DNA of 64,000 nt, taken from Cydia pomonella (lineage: Eukaryota; Arthropoda; Insecta; Lepidoptera; Tortricidae). The stretch is taken from positions 2,102,832 to 2,166,831 of the forward strand of contig NC_084722.1 in NCBI RefSeq assembly GCF_033807575.1, read 5' to 3'. This document shows positions 12,994 through 24,765 of the stretch, one piece after another (within the stretch, counting starts at the first letter, position 1; every line of letters starts with the position of its first letter). The notes under the pieces are model-generated. The model saw only the letters and a list, made by a program, of their open reading frames with translations. It was not told the origin of the DNA and searched no databases. A program made the position numbers and the translations under genes.

Positions 12994-13653
12994 TTAACCA
13001 ACGGGACAATTATTAACCAATTAACAAACGGAGAAGTTTTATAGGAAACAAATCCGTAGACTTATTACAGTTTGTAAACGAATACGTTAATACGAATATA
13101 ATTTAACCTACTTCACGTTTAATACCGGAAATATTGCGCTAAGTATTCGAGTTATATGTGGAATAGACATGCCACGCAGGCAAAGCAAAATCTAGAGCAT
13201 AACTTCAAATCATATTATATAAATAGGACTACAAATTAGGATGTTTTTTTATTATTTTCATATTAATTTTCCTTCTACGGACTTAATTAAATGAAAACTC
13301 AAATTCAATGTGAATTGTGAAAAGCCGCGATGGCCAACTAACCTATTAGACGCAATTACTCTGTAAATTAATTAATAAGATCCCTCAAAGTCTTAAAAGG
13401 CTTTAATAACTATCATTAGGTTACTGTAGAGTATTTTTTTATATATTAAATTATAGATAATGACGTAGTTTCAATTATTATAAATATATATGAAATATAC
13501 GTAATAATTTTCAATGGTTACAAATAAAAGTACATAAAATATTTAATTATGAAGCACGGTGTAAAAATGTTGCTCAAAAACCTAAACCCTACACGATGCG
13601 GCACTTAAAAAAACATTTAAAAACACGTTCGAAATACAAAAATCAATCGTTAC

Positions 13654-13716
13654 TAACGTTAGCTGCTCGGTGCTGGCCGGCGAGTCCCGGCCGTCCCCGC
13701 CATGCCGGTCAATCAT
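13654..13716 (-). CDS. possible first coding exon of an unidentified minus-strand gene
   Basis: On the minus strand an ATG at 13716 opens MIDRHGGDGRDSPASTEQL and meets donor-like GTTAGT/GTAACG near 13653-13657. The sequence is GC-rich, unlike its AT-rich surroundings. It follows a CpG-rich stretch (13790-13870) that could be a promoter and 5' UTR; that stretch contains a short upstream frame, MAAVRTARLASQ. I recognise no domain. The frame extends upstream to an earlier ATG at 13767. It may be non-coding. Confidence 0.3.
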
Positions 13717-14023
13717 GCAAAGAACTAGACGGCACTTCGACACGAAATAACAGACACTGTTGTGCACTATAACATATTTTGGACACTTTGAACACGGTTA
13801 TTGGGACGCGAGGCGCGCGGTGCGAACGGCGGCCATGATGAAGACTTGGGGAGCGATTCGCGCGCGCGCCAATTTTAATATGGTGTTGCCAGCGTCGGGC
13901 GGTTAGTGGGAAATTGAGAGTTTTGTTGTATTTATATAATAAAACTGTTAATACTCTCGTAACACATTCATTCTTTCAAATAAGTGCTGAAGTATTTTTA
14001 AGAAACATATATGGAAGGAAAAT

Positions 14024-14230
14024 ATTGTTATTTTTTTTTTTATACCAAGTCGGTGGCAAACAAGTATACGGCCTGCCTGATGGTAAGCAGTCACCGTAGC
14101 CTATGGACACCGGCAACTTCAGAGGTGTTACAGGCGCGTTGCCGACCCTAGCACTCCGCATTCTCGTTGAGCTCTTCAATCAGCAGCACGTATTGCTGAA
14201 TTAGGCGCGGTGCGCCGTTACTAGCACCTG
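14024..14230 (+). repeat. interspersed repeat family I, left half
   Basis: T-run, CAAGTCGGTGGCAAACAAG and GTTACAGGCGCGTTGCCGAC are present. The copy is then interrupted before the hairpin MITE at 14231. Confidence 0.65.
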
Positions 14231-14340
14231 AGGGCCTACCGCGAACCACGTTCGACGTGTTGCCTCTCTGTCGCACTTGTACATTTGTACGTAAGTGTGA
14301 CAGGGAGGCAACACGTCGAACGTGGTTCGCGGTAGGCCCT
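14231..14340. mobile_element. 110-bp hairpin MITE, family D, copy 1
   Basis: Starts AGGGCCTACCGCGAACCACG and ends with its reverse complement. It forms an almost perfect hairpin with CTTGTACATTTGTACG at the turn. It is inserted in an interspersed repeat copy. Confidence 0.8.
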
Positions 14341-14978
14341 CTGTACCCCTCGCCCCGACGTTGCTGATGTGGGATCCTACATCTGATATCGCTCTTAGTA
14401 AGCGAGAGTGTGAAAGTGCCCAATGTCAAATTTCTCTGAATAAGTAACAAGCAAGTATAGATAGATAGATACATTCTTTATTCATACCCACAATATACAT
14501 GGCATTGGCATCAGAACAAACAAAAAAGAAAAGTGTAAAATAAAAACATGCAAACTTAATTTAATAAAAAACATTTTTTAGTTAATTAATACGCCATGTG
14601 TCGTGGCACAGAAAAGGCGCTGAATCAGCATAATAATGCAGCAAGCCACATCGCTGGTATTCTGCCAGTAAGAGATAGGGACGGGAGAAAATACTGCTGG
14701 TGTTACAATTTGCTTTTCCTCCTTTGTCCCAATCAAAAAATATACAATCGTACAATACGAGTACTAGAACAGCCGAGATAAGTAATTGATTGTGAATTGT
14801 GAGCGTGATATAAAGACGCTTGGCCCTCGGTGAGGTCATTTATAAACACAAAGCCGGTACTATTAAAAGTATTAGAACAAATTAAATTATTTTTAGAAAA
14901 TATTTTAATTATTAGGGGGCGCCTAAGCCTTCAGTAAGAGATGCATATACTTGGAAAAATTCGACCAATGCTGCCGTG

Positions 14979-15100
14979 ACCCCGGTGGCGTAGTGGCTCA
15001 GGCACCTGCCGCGATAGCAGAGGACGCTGGTTCGATTCCAGCCTGGGGCACTGGTGGCCTTGGTCACTTTTCTTAGTATATGACATTTATTTCAGTTTAC
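14979..15100 (+). mobile_element. tRNA-derived SINE or tRNA-like sequence
   Basis: CCCCGGTGGCGTAGTGGCTC (A box) and GCTGGTTCGATTCCAGC (B box with a full T-arm) are present. The anticodon loop CGCGATA lacks the invariant U33, so it is not a working tRNA. The body downstream is short. Confidence 0.6.
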
Positions 15101-16182
15101 AAAGCCGGTAGTTCCGGTCTGAGAAGTTTAAGTTAATGTTTTTACCAAAAAATGCGTGGAAATACGACATCAACCTAAAAGTTCAATTAACGCGGCGCGT
15201 GACACGCGGTGAAGGTAATTTTGCCGGCCTAGGTTGGTAATTTTGTATGTGTGTCCGACAGCTGACGGGGTGTCCGACATAATATCGGGCGGGTCGGATG
15301 GCTCCTATTAGAAAGACAGCTATTAGAGAGTGCCGTAGGACATGAAGTCCGCTTTTTTAGTGTTACATATCGTTAATTTTAGCAATAATGAGTTCTTAAC
15401 ACATTCACCGCTACGGTCATAACGCTACGTCGTAGCGGATAACATGGATTTCCCGCTATGTAGCGAAAATGCTTCGTAGAAGCAAAACGTGTCGTGATTA
15501 ACTTTAAATGGGTAAAATTAATAAATGATTACAGAAAAACATATATATACACACATTTTACTTCCACCCGTTATCGTATCGGGGAATGTGAAAATGCTCT
15601 ATCTCGATACAAAGTTAGCTTTGACCGATTTTATCCTATGTAATTTTTCTACAAACTAATCCTTTCCCGGGTTATTGATTGTCACGGCTAGCAACCCCCT
15701 CGCGCCTGCGCGTTACCGCCACTGCATTACGACGCGAGCGACTTGCGCCTATTTTTATTATCCACGCGACCAAGGAGCCGGACGTACGTACAGTAACGCA
15801 TTTCACTGACTTTTGGTAACCCTTATGTCGTCCCAATAAGGGTTTTGTAGGGTCTGTCAGTTATGTCAATGATGGTATGCACGTGAAACATGGAAATTGA
15901 TTTCTACCGGCGCAGCTTTACTATTTTCCTTGAGATATAACAGTTTTTTTTAACATATACACACAAATACTTGAGTAAATACAAGAGGACATATACAAAG
16001 ACTAGTTTGAATTTTCCAGATTGTCGGTTTTGTCGAACTTCCGACTTCCGGTTGCCGCAAACCGGACGCTTTGCCAAAATTTCCACTTATAACCAAAGTT
16101 ATCAAGAATTTTACCTACTGGAGAGAGGCGGAATCAATTTTATGGAGTTAAGGGTAAATTTTAGGAATGTCATATACGACTA

Positions 16183-16322
16183 CCCCCTTATTCATAAACG
16201 TGTACTAAAGTTACGATGCCGCTGATCATCGTTTGTCCCTTTCCGACGTATTTTTATGATGGAAAGAGACAAACGATGATCAGCGGCATTGTAACTTTAG
16301 TACACGTTTATAAATAAGGGGG
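16183..16322. mobile_element. 140-bp near-perfect palindromic MITE
   Basis: Begins CCCCCTTATTCATAAACGTG and ends with its near-exact inverse. The arms include GATGATCAGCGGCAT and meet around a short GTATTTTTATGAT turn. Confidence 0.8.
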
Positions 16323-16484
16323 CCAGTCTCTACCCGTGACTGAAAATCGATAAAATTAAAAAACCTCATAGATCGATAAGATATAGAGAATATAAAGAGT
16401 GTTTTTTTTTTCGCCTACAATCTGTCGTGCAGTTGTGCAGTGCAGTTGGCGAAGCTTTGAGGAATAGTTATTTGTGTTACAAGG

Positions 16485-16735
16485 GGCCAAAGTTGTTGTT
16501 TAACTGCTCGTGCTAATAGTGAAATCCAAGCAAGCGAAAGATTCCAAAATTGAACCAAGATCGTAGCGAGTGGTCCGAGAAGTTAGAATCTTGAGCATTG
16601 AAACCCTTTCAAGGCACGAGGGTTAAACAAATTTTCCTCCGAGTGAAACACCAAAATTTTCACCTCACCTACGCGAGGAAAATACTAACTATGCAACAAC
16701 AAAAAATCAAATTCAAATAAACGTAATAAAAAATT
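16485..16735 (-). repeat. interspersed repeat family H, copy 2
   Basis: Inverse of the family H sequence, including GGCACGAGGGTTAAACAAAT and ATCAAATTCAAATAAACGTA. Confidence 0.65.
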
Positions 16736-17266
16736 ATCATTTATAATCATAATTTAAAAGTAATTCTACCAGCTAACATACGGGAACAACTCAATATTTG
16801 CATGTGGATAAAATGTAACTTTATCATTAGTTTTTGAACAATCAAGAGGACCTAAGATATTCATAATCTTTATTGCATATCACATTGTATCTAAACCTAT
16901 TACATAGAATTGTATACAACATGACACCCTGTAGGGCGCAGCAAACAGTTTATTCAAGAGGAGATCGAGTTTTTTGTACAAGATACTTATGAAAAACCCC
17001 GGTTTGTCCCCTTGTCGCTGTGTGCGACCGGCCGTTTTCGAGGACCCATATTGTGAGTTGGCGAGTGACCTGTCCACTTTGTACAAGATACTTAGGTACT
17101 TTATTAATTAGATTAAGGGGTTTTGAGGGACGCGGCGCGGAGCAGTACGCGAACCACGGCGGTTGTGAATGCTGCTGGCGCTGTTAGTGCTTGACAAAGG
17201 TGACCTAGGCTCCGAAACATGCGCAATTGACTAAATACACGTAGTGGAATCCGTATAATTAGTTCA

Positions 17267-17518
17267 ATGAAACGTAATAAATATAAAAGCCTCGTTATAG
17301 AGTACCATTTTGTACCATTTGGCGTTGAAACTCTAGGTCCATGGGGTCCCAGCGCGCACAAGTTTTTTGGAGAAATCGCGAAACGTTTGGTTGAAGTAAC
17401 TGTTGACCGAAGAGCTGGCGGCTTCCTCGCACAACGTATCAGTATTGCGATACAACGAGGAAATGCCGCCTGCATCCTTAGTACAATGCCTCAAGGGCCT
17501 ATTTTAGATATAAACTAG
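17267..17518 (+). mobile_element. probable retrotransposon protein end
   Basis: An open frame of 83 codons reads YHFVPFGVETLGPWGPSAHK, AKRLVEVTVDRRAGGFLAQR and ISIAIQRGNAACIL. I associate this block with the end of reverse transcriptases in repetitive elements, from memory of similar sequences and not from a search. It stops with TAG at 17516-17518. Host-gene origin is not excluded. Confidence 0.5.
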
Positions 17519-18668
17519 TTATAGTAATCATCTGTATATATCCATTATGTATATTGTTATCTCAATAAATATTAAGTATCCTTTGTTAGAATGTCTTACG
17601 ACAGTTTATATTCGATCACCCAAGAGGGCCTTTACCAGTTGGTGTGGTGAAAAATATTGTGCCTATGTTGAGGTTTTAGTGAAAATCAGATTGGACAATG
17701 GGAAAACGCTAGACCTAACGTGACGAATGATGATCCGTATGTGTGTTCTTCTAAATAGCTTTTGGTTAGACCTAATTTAAAAAAATAATTGAATAAATAG
17801 GTTTTTTCAACACACTTGCTCAAAACGACGTTTTTATTTCACCGATTTTTGGCTCATAATCCTATTAGATATTAAACACGCGTGCTTTTTCAGTATATTA
17901 TAACACTTGGGCTTTTTCGTTATATTATCCGAATGAGTTAAGAAGGCTGATTGCAAATAATATGCATGGAAACGGAGCCTTCTTAATTTGGTCGAGTAAT
18001 ACTTTTTTTTTAACCAACTATTAGGTTTCAAATGTTAGTTCAAAGAGGTTTTATCACACCAAACATAATTTATAGATTAAATTATCTCGTAAATTACATT
18101 AATGAATAAACATAACATTTTATCGATTTGATCTCCATCCGACGAAAAGAAATACGAAAATATAGCTTTTTACATTTTTTTAATTGGCTGTTTGTCGAAT
18201 TCGTGCGCGCCTTTGCCTTGCGCGCGCATTGGAATCGTGCTTAAAAAAAAGCGCCAGCCATTTTCCGTATTTGTCATAAAATTGGAATAGTTTTGCATGT
18301 ATATTGACGAACGCCGAACATGTCATTTTCAAGCATTGAAAATGAAGAACACATAAAATTGACGCACGATAGCTTTTTACCATCAAAATCGAGTGAAAAA
18401 TAATTGGCGGCATATGAAACTTTTATTCAATGGAAAATCAGCAAAAACGCCCAGTCTTTCTTGGAAAACGTGTTGGTAGTTTATTCCAATGAACTGGCGG
18501 CGTGCCTACAAGCCCAGTACGCTTTGGTGCAATTATTCAATGTTAAAACTGTAAGCCACAATTTTGAAAATTGTAGGTACCTTTACTGTTTTGCAAAAAA
18601 ATCTGATTTATTAGTTTTGTTTTTTCTTCGCAAGTGTGTTGAAAAACGTCGTATGAAACGTGTGTGCA

Positions 18669-18752
18669 TTGGTCATTACCCACATCGGCTTTCTTATTGC
18701 GCGCTCGCTTACAGATCGCGCGCACAATATCGCCTCGTGTGTAATGACCAAC
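18669..18752. mobile_element. short palindromic element with TTGGTCATTAC ends
   Basis: TTGGTCATTACCCACATCGGC at the left pairs imperfectly with GCCTCGTGTGTAATGACCAA at the right. The centre is the GC-rich GCGCGCTCGC stretch. Confidence 0.5.
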
Positions 18753-19384
18753 TTAGCACACTTGTATCATAATGTACTATTACCGTATTTTTGTTACCTG
18801 TTTAATTGTTACATTCCTAAATATAATTCATCATTCTTTTTAAAATATGGCTTCAGTCCAGTGGAACTATTCGCCAGTATCAATATCTTGATTATTAGGA
18901 GCTTTAAATACGACTAAAATTGTACGGTTAGTACAAGACGGTGTACGGTGATTTTATTAGCTCTTGTAAAGCGATAGCTGGACTTTCCAAGTAGCTCGTG
19001 GGCTACCGGCCGTTGACTCCAAAATGGTGGTAGAACGCGTTTAAAGCGGCGTTAGGCGTGGCTGACTTGGGCCACCGCCTACGGCCTCGCGGTCCGTATA
19101 TAGATACGATACGATATATAGATATCTGGTATCTTGCCCACATATAGTTTTTGTTTTACCCAATTGCGTATATCCGACCATCAGTGTATAAACGTGGAAG
19201 TCAATATTCAAAAAAACTTGCAATCAAATTGTGTTGTATTGAAACGAACTTTTTCACCACATAATGTAAACAACTTCATGCTGAATCTTGACTTATATAA
19301 CTGGGACAGAATCATGATAACATAAGCCTGCCCCAGTAGTAAACTTGAGAAAATTTGCAACAGTAAGAAACCCACATATTTGCA

Positions 19385-19605
19385 TGAAAAGATGGTCTTC
19401 TACCAGCGTCGTATTAGGCGTGTTCCCTGACTGATTTGCCCAAGGCACAATACCGCTGCATTTCGTGGTAGTTTTCGTTATGCTGCCACGAAGTGCTGGA
19501 ACAACCTTCCACCTCCTATTTGGGAGAGCACAACTGTTAGTAGCTTCAAATCTAAACTAAAAACACACCTGATAGCTCAACAGGGTATTGCTGCCTAAGG
19601 GCATC
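19385..19605 (+). mobile_element. decayed LINE reverse transcriptase end
   Basis: Reads HNTAAFRGSFRYAATKCWNN, LPPPIWESTTVSSFKSKLKT and HLIAQQ, the WNxLPxxI...FKxxLKTHL pattern of non-LTR reverse transcriptase C-termini, with an in-frame stop upstream. Confidence 0.6.
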
Positions 19606-20042
19606 ATTCTACATAGCCTCAGTTCCTAAATATGATTAACCCCCAAGTAAATATCTGGTTACTGCAATATAATGAACTCGCATGTATAATGTATAATATG
19701 TGTACCTTAACAGCTGTTATTTATAAGTATTTTTATTTGATATTGCCTTTGATAAGTGATTATTTATTATTATCTGTCACACAAGTCGCGCAGTATGCCG
19801 TTCCGCTCACCTCACTGGCTCCACAGAAAACCAGCGCCGTTGACAACGGTTAGTCGTGCCAGCTGCCATGCTGAGTGGAGACCATTTCAGCCTCGCATCT
19901 TTAAAAAAAAAATGATGAATGTGCTAAAACACTGTTTTGACAATAGTTTTCCCATAAAAAAACAGACTGTAAAACAGCCTGTTTCGCCCCGTCACTGTAT
20001 GGAAACGGCTTCTATGCAATAGTAACGTTACATCGTGACGTC

Positions 20043-20072
20043 ACTACCCACTAGGCCAGACCGGCCGTCGTT
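20043..20072 (-). mobile_element. SINE head fragment
   Basis: Only the first bases of the SINE at 4746 (CGGTCTGGCCTAGTGGGTAG) are present, on the minus strand. The body is absent. Confidence 0.5.
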
Positions 20073-21438
20073 CAATAATTTTTCAATAAAATATGACATT
20101 GATGCATCTGTAATTCACGATGAGTATTAGTTGCCTGTGGAAAGAAAAGTACAGTCAGCAATAAAAGCTTGTACCAATAATATTTTTTTTGCCAAAAACT
20201 TATTTATGTAAAAAATAATGCATAGATATATTCATCGATGATTTGTACATGTGTCAGTAGATAATAGCAATACCCAGTGATTAGAATTAGAACATGAAAT
20301 TGAAATTTGTAAAACGCAGGCCAAGTCGTGGGGGATCTTAATATCGTTTGGCAGAAATAACAACAAAAATAACAGGGTGCGTAGCGAACAAGTCAATCGT
20401 TTACGCTCGGTAGCGAACTAAACGCATCTGTCACTGTCGCACTAATATGGAAGAGTGATATAGAGACACAAAGCCTTATCGTTATCGTAATAACAGCACG
20501 GCTAGCACGAGCTTGGATTTGACATTTACATTGGCGACTGCGATCGAGTTTACGCACGTCAAGACTTAGTGTCAACTCGTGGTACGGCCAGAGTGGGGCA
20601 ATACTGATCCTTTCGGGTATTCTCGGCTCCGTTCGGCTCAGCATTGCTCCGGGCAATTATTAGGGTTGGCACAACTTGGCGTCCCAATACGTGCACAACC
20701 ACAGAAGATAAGATAATGACCCGAAATTTAACAACCATAAATAGCCGAAAGTGATATTGCCATACATTAGAAAGGGACAGTATGATACGTCCCTAAATCG
20801 CTGTCAAACTTCGGTTTTGTAGGAAGTTTCTTTTCAGTACGGTAGTACTATTATTTATTCTGTGGTACGGCTATAGACATTTGATTTTATACAAACTTCG
20901 AAATTACTAAGATGAAAAATGTTGACAATGACAATATATATTTGAAATTTTAAATTAGAAACTTTTGACAAAAACAGAAACGCAGCGCGGGTGAATCAAT
21001 CCGTTGACGTGTTCTACCTATACCTATCGAAGTGTCCTACGTGGGTGATCTCGTTGCGAACACGACTGCCGTGGGCGAGTTGTTCGCTTTCGTAAGACGC
21101 TGCATAATATATCATAATTTTATGATCTTCATCTGCATATCCACTTAACCAAATGTGCTTTGGCGTCCGACACGTCATTTTCTATGACGGCTAATCGGTG
21201 ATCACGTGATGTTTTCCATAGAAAACGAAGCGTCGAAAGTTCCGGCCCGGCCCCGGCCCGGTCTAGCTAGCGTACCCTTTGACCAAAATGCAAAATGCAA
21301 GTTAGATTAGGTAGTTAAGTTAAAAAAAATACTGAAATCATTAAATTTGTGCCTATTATTAGGTTTCCTTGATTTGTTCCGGATCCGTAACCGTCTGTAA
21401 GAAATTTAAAACATAAATTTAAAAGTGGAAAAATTACT

Positions 21439-21510
21439 GTCTTTGGTGAGACTTGAACTCACGGCCTCTGGATCGATACTCCAGCGCTCTGCCATCTTAG
21501 TCACCAAGAC
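21439..21510 (-). mobile_element. tRNA-like sequence, probably a SINE head
   Basis: On the minus strand it has a 5-bp anticodon stem CTGGA/TCCAG with loop GTATCGA, a 5-bp T-arm GTGAG/CTCAC and an acceptor of about seven pairs (GTCTTGG against CCAAAGAC) with one flaw. The anticodon would be AUC. The D-arm is poor. It lies about 200 bp before the left TTAA element. A tRNA pseudogene is the alternative. Confidence 0.5.
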
Positions 21511-22446
21511 CTCATCCATAGGCAGCAAATTTTCCATATAAAATGTCAATGTCAAAAAGGGACCCGTCTGAAAATCAGCGCTGGGTATATATCTAGCAAT
21601 AAAGCTGAGACAGGTACCCATTGCCTATACCAAAAAACCAGATAAGTAGTTAAAAATTTAGGAGCTAAATTGTTTGTGATTTTTTTTGGATAAATTATTT
21701 TGTGCAGTTAAGAGTCCTTATTCCTACAGACGAGCGTATTTTGTAAAATGCTTCCTTTTTCATTCAAGATTACGACGTAACTATTAGTATTTATTCAAAA
21801 ACTGATAACGTACTTAAATAATCGTTTCCTAAACTAGGGGCTCCAACAGTTCAAATTTTCATTTTCTCTTTTAAACCTCTTTTTTAATGAGGTTTTTTGA
21901 GAGTCTTTTCCAAATTTTGCAGTGAGATGTGGCGTTTCGGTTCTCAATTTTGCTATAAACAAGAATCATTTGGTACATGAATGACTACAATTTGATTCAA
22001 CATATCTCGTACGAGGGGCTGGAATGATTAACAATCGAAGATTCATTTGAAAAAACTGATAAAATACCTTCCGAGTTTTCTTCATTTTTTTGGCGAAAAC
22101 AGAGTTTTATTATATTTTATTTCCGCAAATTATACGCATATTTTGCTTTAAAAATAATATTATAGCAAACTGTAACTTTATGTTAACCTATAAAAAAAAA
22201 ATCGTAACTATGGGACCTACATTGCCGTAAATTTATATTTTTTTAAAACACGTATAAATTACTATAAATCACGCAGCAGCGACGCCCCGCTCTCAGTCCG
22301 CGCGGAGCGCGCTTAGAGGACGGACCTGTGCTCGATTGTCAGGCATTCGTTGCGATCGTAATCAGCTACGGAGTTCCGAGAAGTGCTATATACTGCGATT
22401 AGAAAATCTTAATAAAAGTTCATTTTTTACAGTATGCCTAACTGTT

Positions 22447-22645
22447 ACTTTTTTTTTAATACTAAGTCGGTGGCAAACAAGCATACGGCCCGCATATGTA
22501 CGCCTGCAACTCCAGAGGAGTTACATGCGCGTTGCCGACCCTAACCCCCTCCCGCCCCTCGTTGAGCTCTGGCAACCTTACTCACCGGCAGGAACACAAC
22601 ACTATGAGTAAGGTCTAGTGTTATTTGGCTGCGATTTTCTGAAAA
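22447..22645 (+). repeat. interspersed repeat family I inside the left TTAA element
   Basis: Contains CGGTGGCAAACAAGCATACG and CTCCAGAGGAGTTACATGCG, ends at TTTGGCTGCGATTTTCTG, and lacks the segment between CCGC and ATATG. The identical deletion is in the right copy at 29147-29341. Confidence 0.75.
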
Positions 22646-22689
22646 ACGCATTTTCACTTGAAATTACGTTAGGGTTTGCATTATTATTT

Positions 22690-23416
22690 TTGACCCGGAT
22701 GAAGTCCAAGTTCTCATGATGGAGTCAGGAGTTGGTCACCAGAACTCCTAATCTACTAATTATAATCCCATCGTGTTTGGGCTCAAAAGATTTGCCCTGA
22801 CGAACACCATCGATCTAGATGAGGTCCAGGGTCTCATGATGGAGTCAGGAGTTGGTCACTAGAACTCCTAATCTACTCATTATAATTCCATCGTGTTTGG
22901 GCTCAACAGAGTTGCCCTGATGAGCACCTTCAATCTAGATGAGGTCCAGGGTCTCATGATGGTGTCAGGAGCTGGTCACCAGAACTCCTAATCTACTCAT
23001 CATAACTCCATCGTGTTTGGGCTCAATAGATTTGCCCTGATGAACACCATCGATCTAGATGAGGCCCAGGGTCTCATGATGGAGTCAGGAGTTGGTCACC
23101 AGAACTCCTAAACTACTCATCATAACCTCATCGTGTTCGGGCTCAATAGATTTGCCCTGACGAGCATCATCAATCTAGATAAAGTCCAGGGTCTCATGAT
23201 GGAGTCAGGAGTTGGTCACTAGAACTCCTAATCTACTCATTATAATTCCAACGTGTTTGGGCTCAAAAGATTTGCCCTGATGAGCACCATCGATCTAGAT
23301 GAGGTCCAGGGTCTCATGATGGAGTCAGGAGTTGGTCACTAGAACTCCTAATCTACTCATTATAATTCCATCGTGTTTGGGCTCAAAAGATTTGCCCTGA
23401 CGAGTACCATCGATCT
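22690..23416 (+). repeat. 120-bp satellite, forward block, in left TTAA element
   Basis: About six monomers with a 120-bp period; the sequence TTTGCCCTGA recurs near 22791, 22911, 23031, 23151, 23271 and 23391. Each monomer contains GGAGTCAGGAGTTGGTCAC and GTGTTTGGGCTCAA. Monomers differ by scattered substitutions. Confidence 0.9.
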
Positions 23417-24370
23417 ATTGAGCCCAAACACGATGGAGTTATGATGAGTAGATTAGGATTTCTGGTGACCAACTCCTGACTCCATCATGAGACCCTGGAC
23501 TTCATCTAGATCGATGGTACTCGTCAGGGCAAATCTTTTGAGCCCAAACACGATGGAATTATAATGAGTAGAATAGGAGTTCTAGTGACCAACTCCTGAC
23601 TCCATCATGAGACCCTGAACATCATCTAGATTGATGGTGCTCGTGAGGGCAAATCTATTGAGCCCAAACACGATGGAGTTATGATGAGTAGATTAGGAAT
23701 TATGGTGACCAACTCCTGACTCCATCATGAGACCCTGGACTTCATCTAGATCGATGGTACTCGTCAGGGCAAATCTTTTGAGCCCAAACACGATGGAATT
23801 ATAATGAGTAGATTAGGAGTTCTAGTGACCAACTCCTGACTCCATCATGAGACCCTGAACATCATCTAGATTGATGGTGCTCGTGAGGGCAAATCTATTG
23901 AGCCCAAACACGATGGAGTTATGATGAGTAGATTAGGAATTATGCTGACCAACTCCTGACTCCATCATGAGACCCTGGACTTCATCTAGATCGATGGTAC
24001 TCGTCAGGGCAAATCTTTTGAGCCCAAACACGATGGAATTATAATGAGTAGATTAGGAGTTCTAGTGACCAACTCCTGACTCCATCATGAGACCCTGAAC
24101 ATCATCTAGATTGATGGTGCTCGTGAGGGCAAATCTATTGAGCCCAAACACGATGGAGTTATGATGAGTAGATTAGGAATTATGGTGACCAACTCCTGAC
24201 TCCATCATGAGACCCTGGACTTCATCTAGATCGATGGTACTCGTCAGGGCAAATCTTTTGAGCCCAAACACGATGGAATTATAATGAGTAGATTAGGAGT
24301 TCTGGTGACCAACTCCTGACTCCATCATGAGACCCTGGACTTCATTTAGATCGATGGTACTCGTCAAATC
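23417..24370 (-). repeat. 120-bp satellite, reverse block with 240-bp higher-order repeat, left element
   Basis: About eight monomers of the same satellite run in the opposite direction from the switch point near 23416. Two variants alternate: TCGTCAGGGCAAATCTTTT (23521, 23761, 24001, 24241) and TCGTGAGGGCAAATCTATT (23641, 23881, 24121). That makes a 240-bp higher-order unit that is much more uniform than the forward block. Confidence 0.9.
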
Positions 24371-24372
24371 TA

Positions 24373-24765
24373 TTGGGCCACCATGCCAATCGATACGACA
24401 ACGAAACACTATCTGTCTCTCTCTCGTACTAATATGCACAAACGATTGGCATCTTGGCTGGGCAGCATGGGTGCGTAGCCAACATGCCAAACGTTTACGA
24501 TACGACAAGGAAACACTATCTGTCTCTCTATCGCACTAATATGCGCAATCGATTGGCTTCTTGGCTAGGTATCATGGGTGCGTAGCCAACATGCCAATCG
24601 TTTACGATACGACAACGAAACACTACTCTCTCTCTATCGCACTAATATACGCAAACGATTGGTATTTTGGCTAGGCACTAAGCAAGTGTGTGGCCAACAT
24701 GCCAATCGTTTATGATACGACAACGAAACACTATCTGTCTCTCTATCGCACTAATATACTTTATT
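24373..24765 (+). repeat. approximately 107-bp tandem array, left element
   Basis: Four units with starts near 24384, 24484, 24591 and 24699, each containing ATGCCAATCG, CGAAACACTATCTGTCTCTC and CGCACTAATAT. Each unit is itself palindromic at its edges (GCCAATCG against CGATTGGC), so it looks like a small MITE amplified in tandem. Confidence 0.75.

Larger units (their letters stand above)
15101..17266. other. no gene; MITE and family H repeat only
   Basis: Apart from the palindrome at 16183 and family H at 16485, I see only AT-rich DNA and a GC-rich patch near 15690-15790 without an open coding pattern. Confidence 0.4.
17519..21438. other. no gene; LINE and MITE scraps
   Basis: Contains the elements listed at 18669, 19385 and 20043. 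The frames between them show no family motifs. A stretch near 17615-17660 (ACCAGTTGGTGTGGTGAAAA) recurs inverted near 31470-31500. Confidence 0.4.

Noticed and set aside
14979..15060. Functional tRNA
   Set aside because: The anticodon loop lacks U33 and acceptor pairing is imperfect; a SINE head is more likely.
22690..24370. CRISPR-like array
   Set aside because: Units of 120 bp repeat in full with no repeat/spacer alternation; this is satellite DNA in a eukaryotic genome.
24293..24508. Mirror-image open frames of 70-71 codons here and at 27285-27500
   Set aside because: They span the satellite and 107-bp array junction and appear twice only because the element is duplicated; no protein features.
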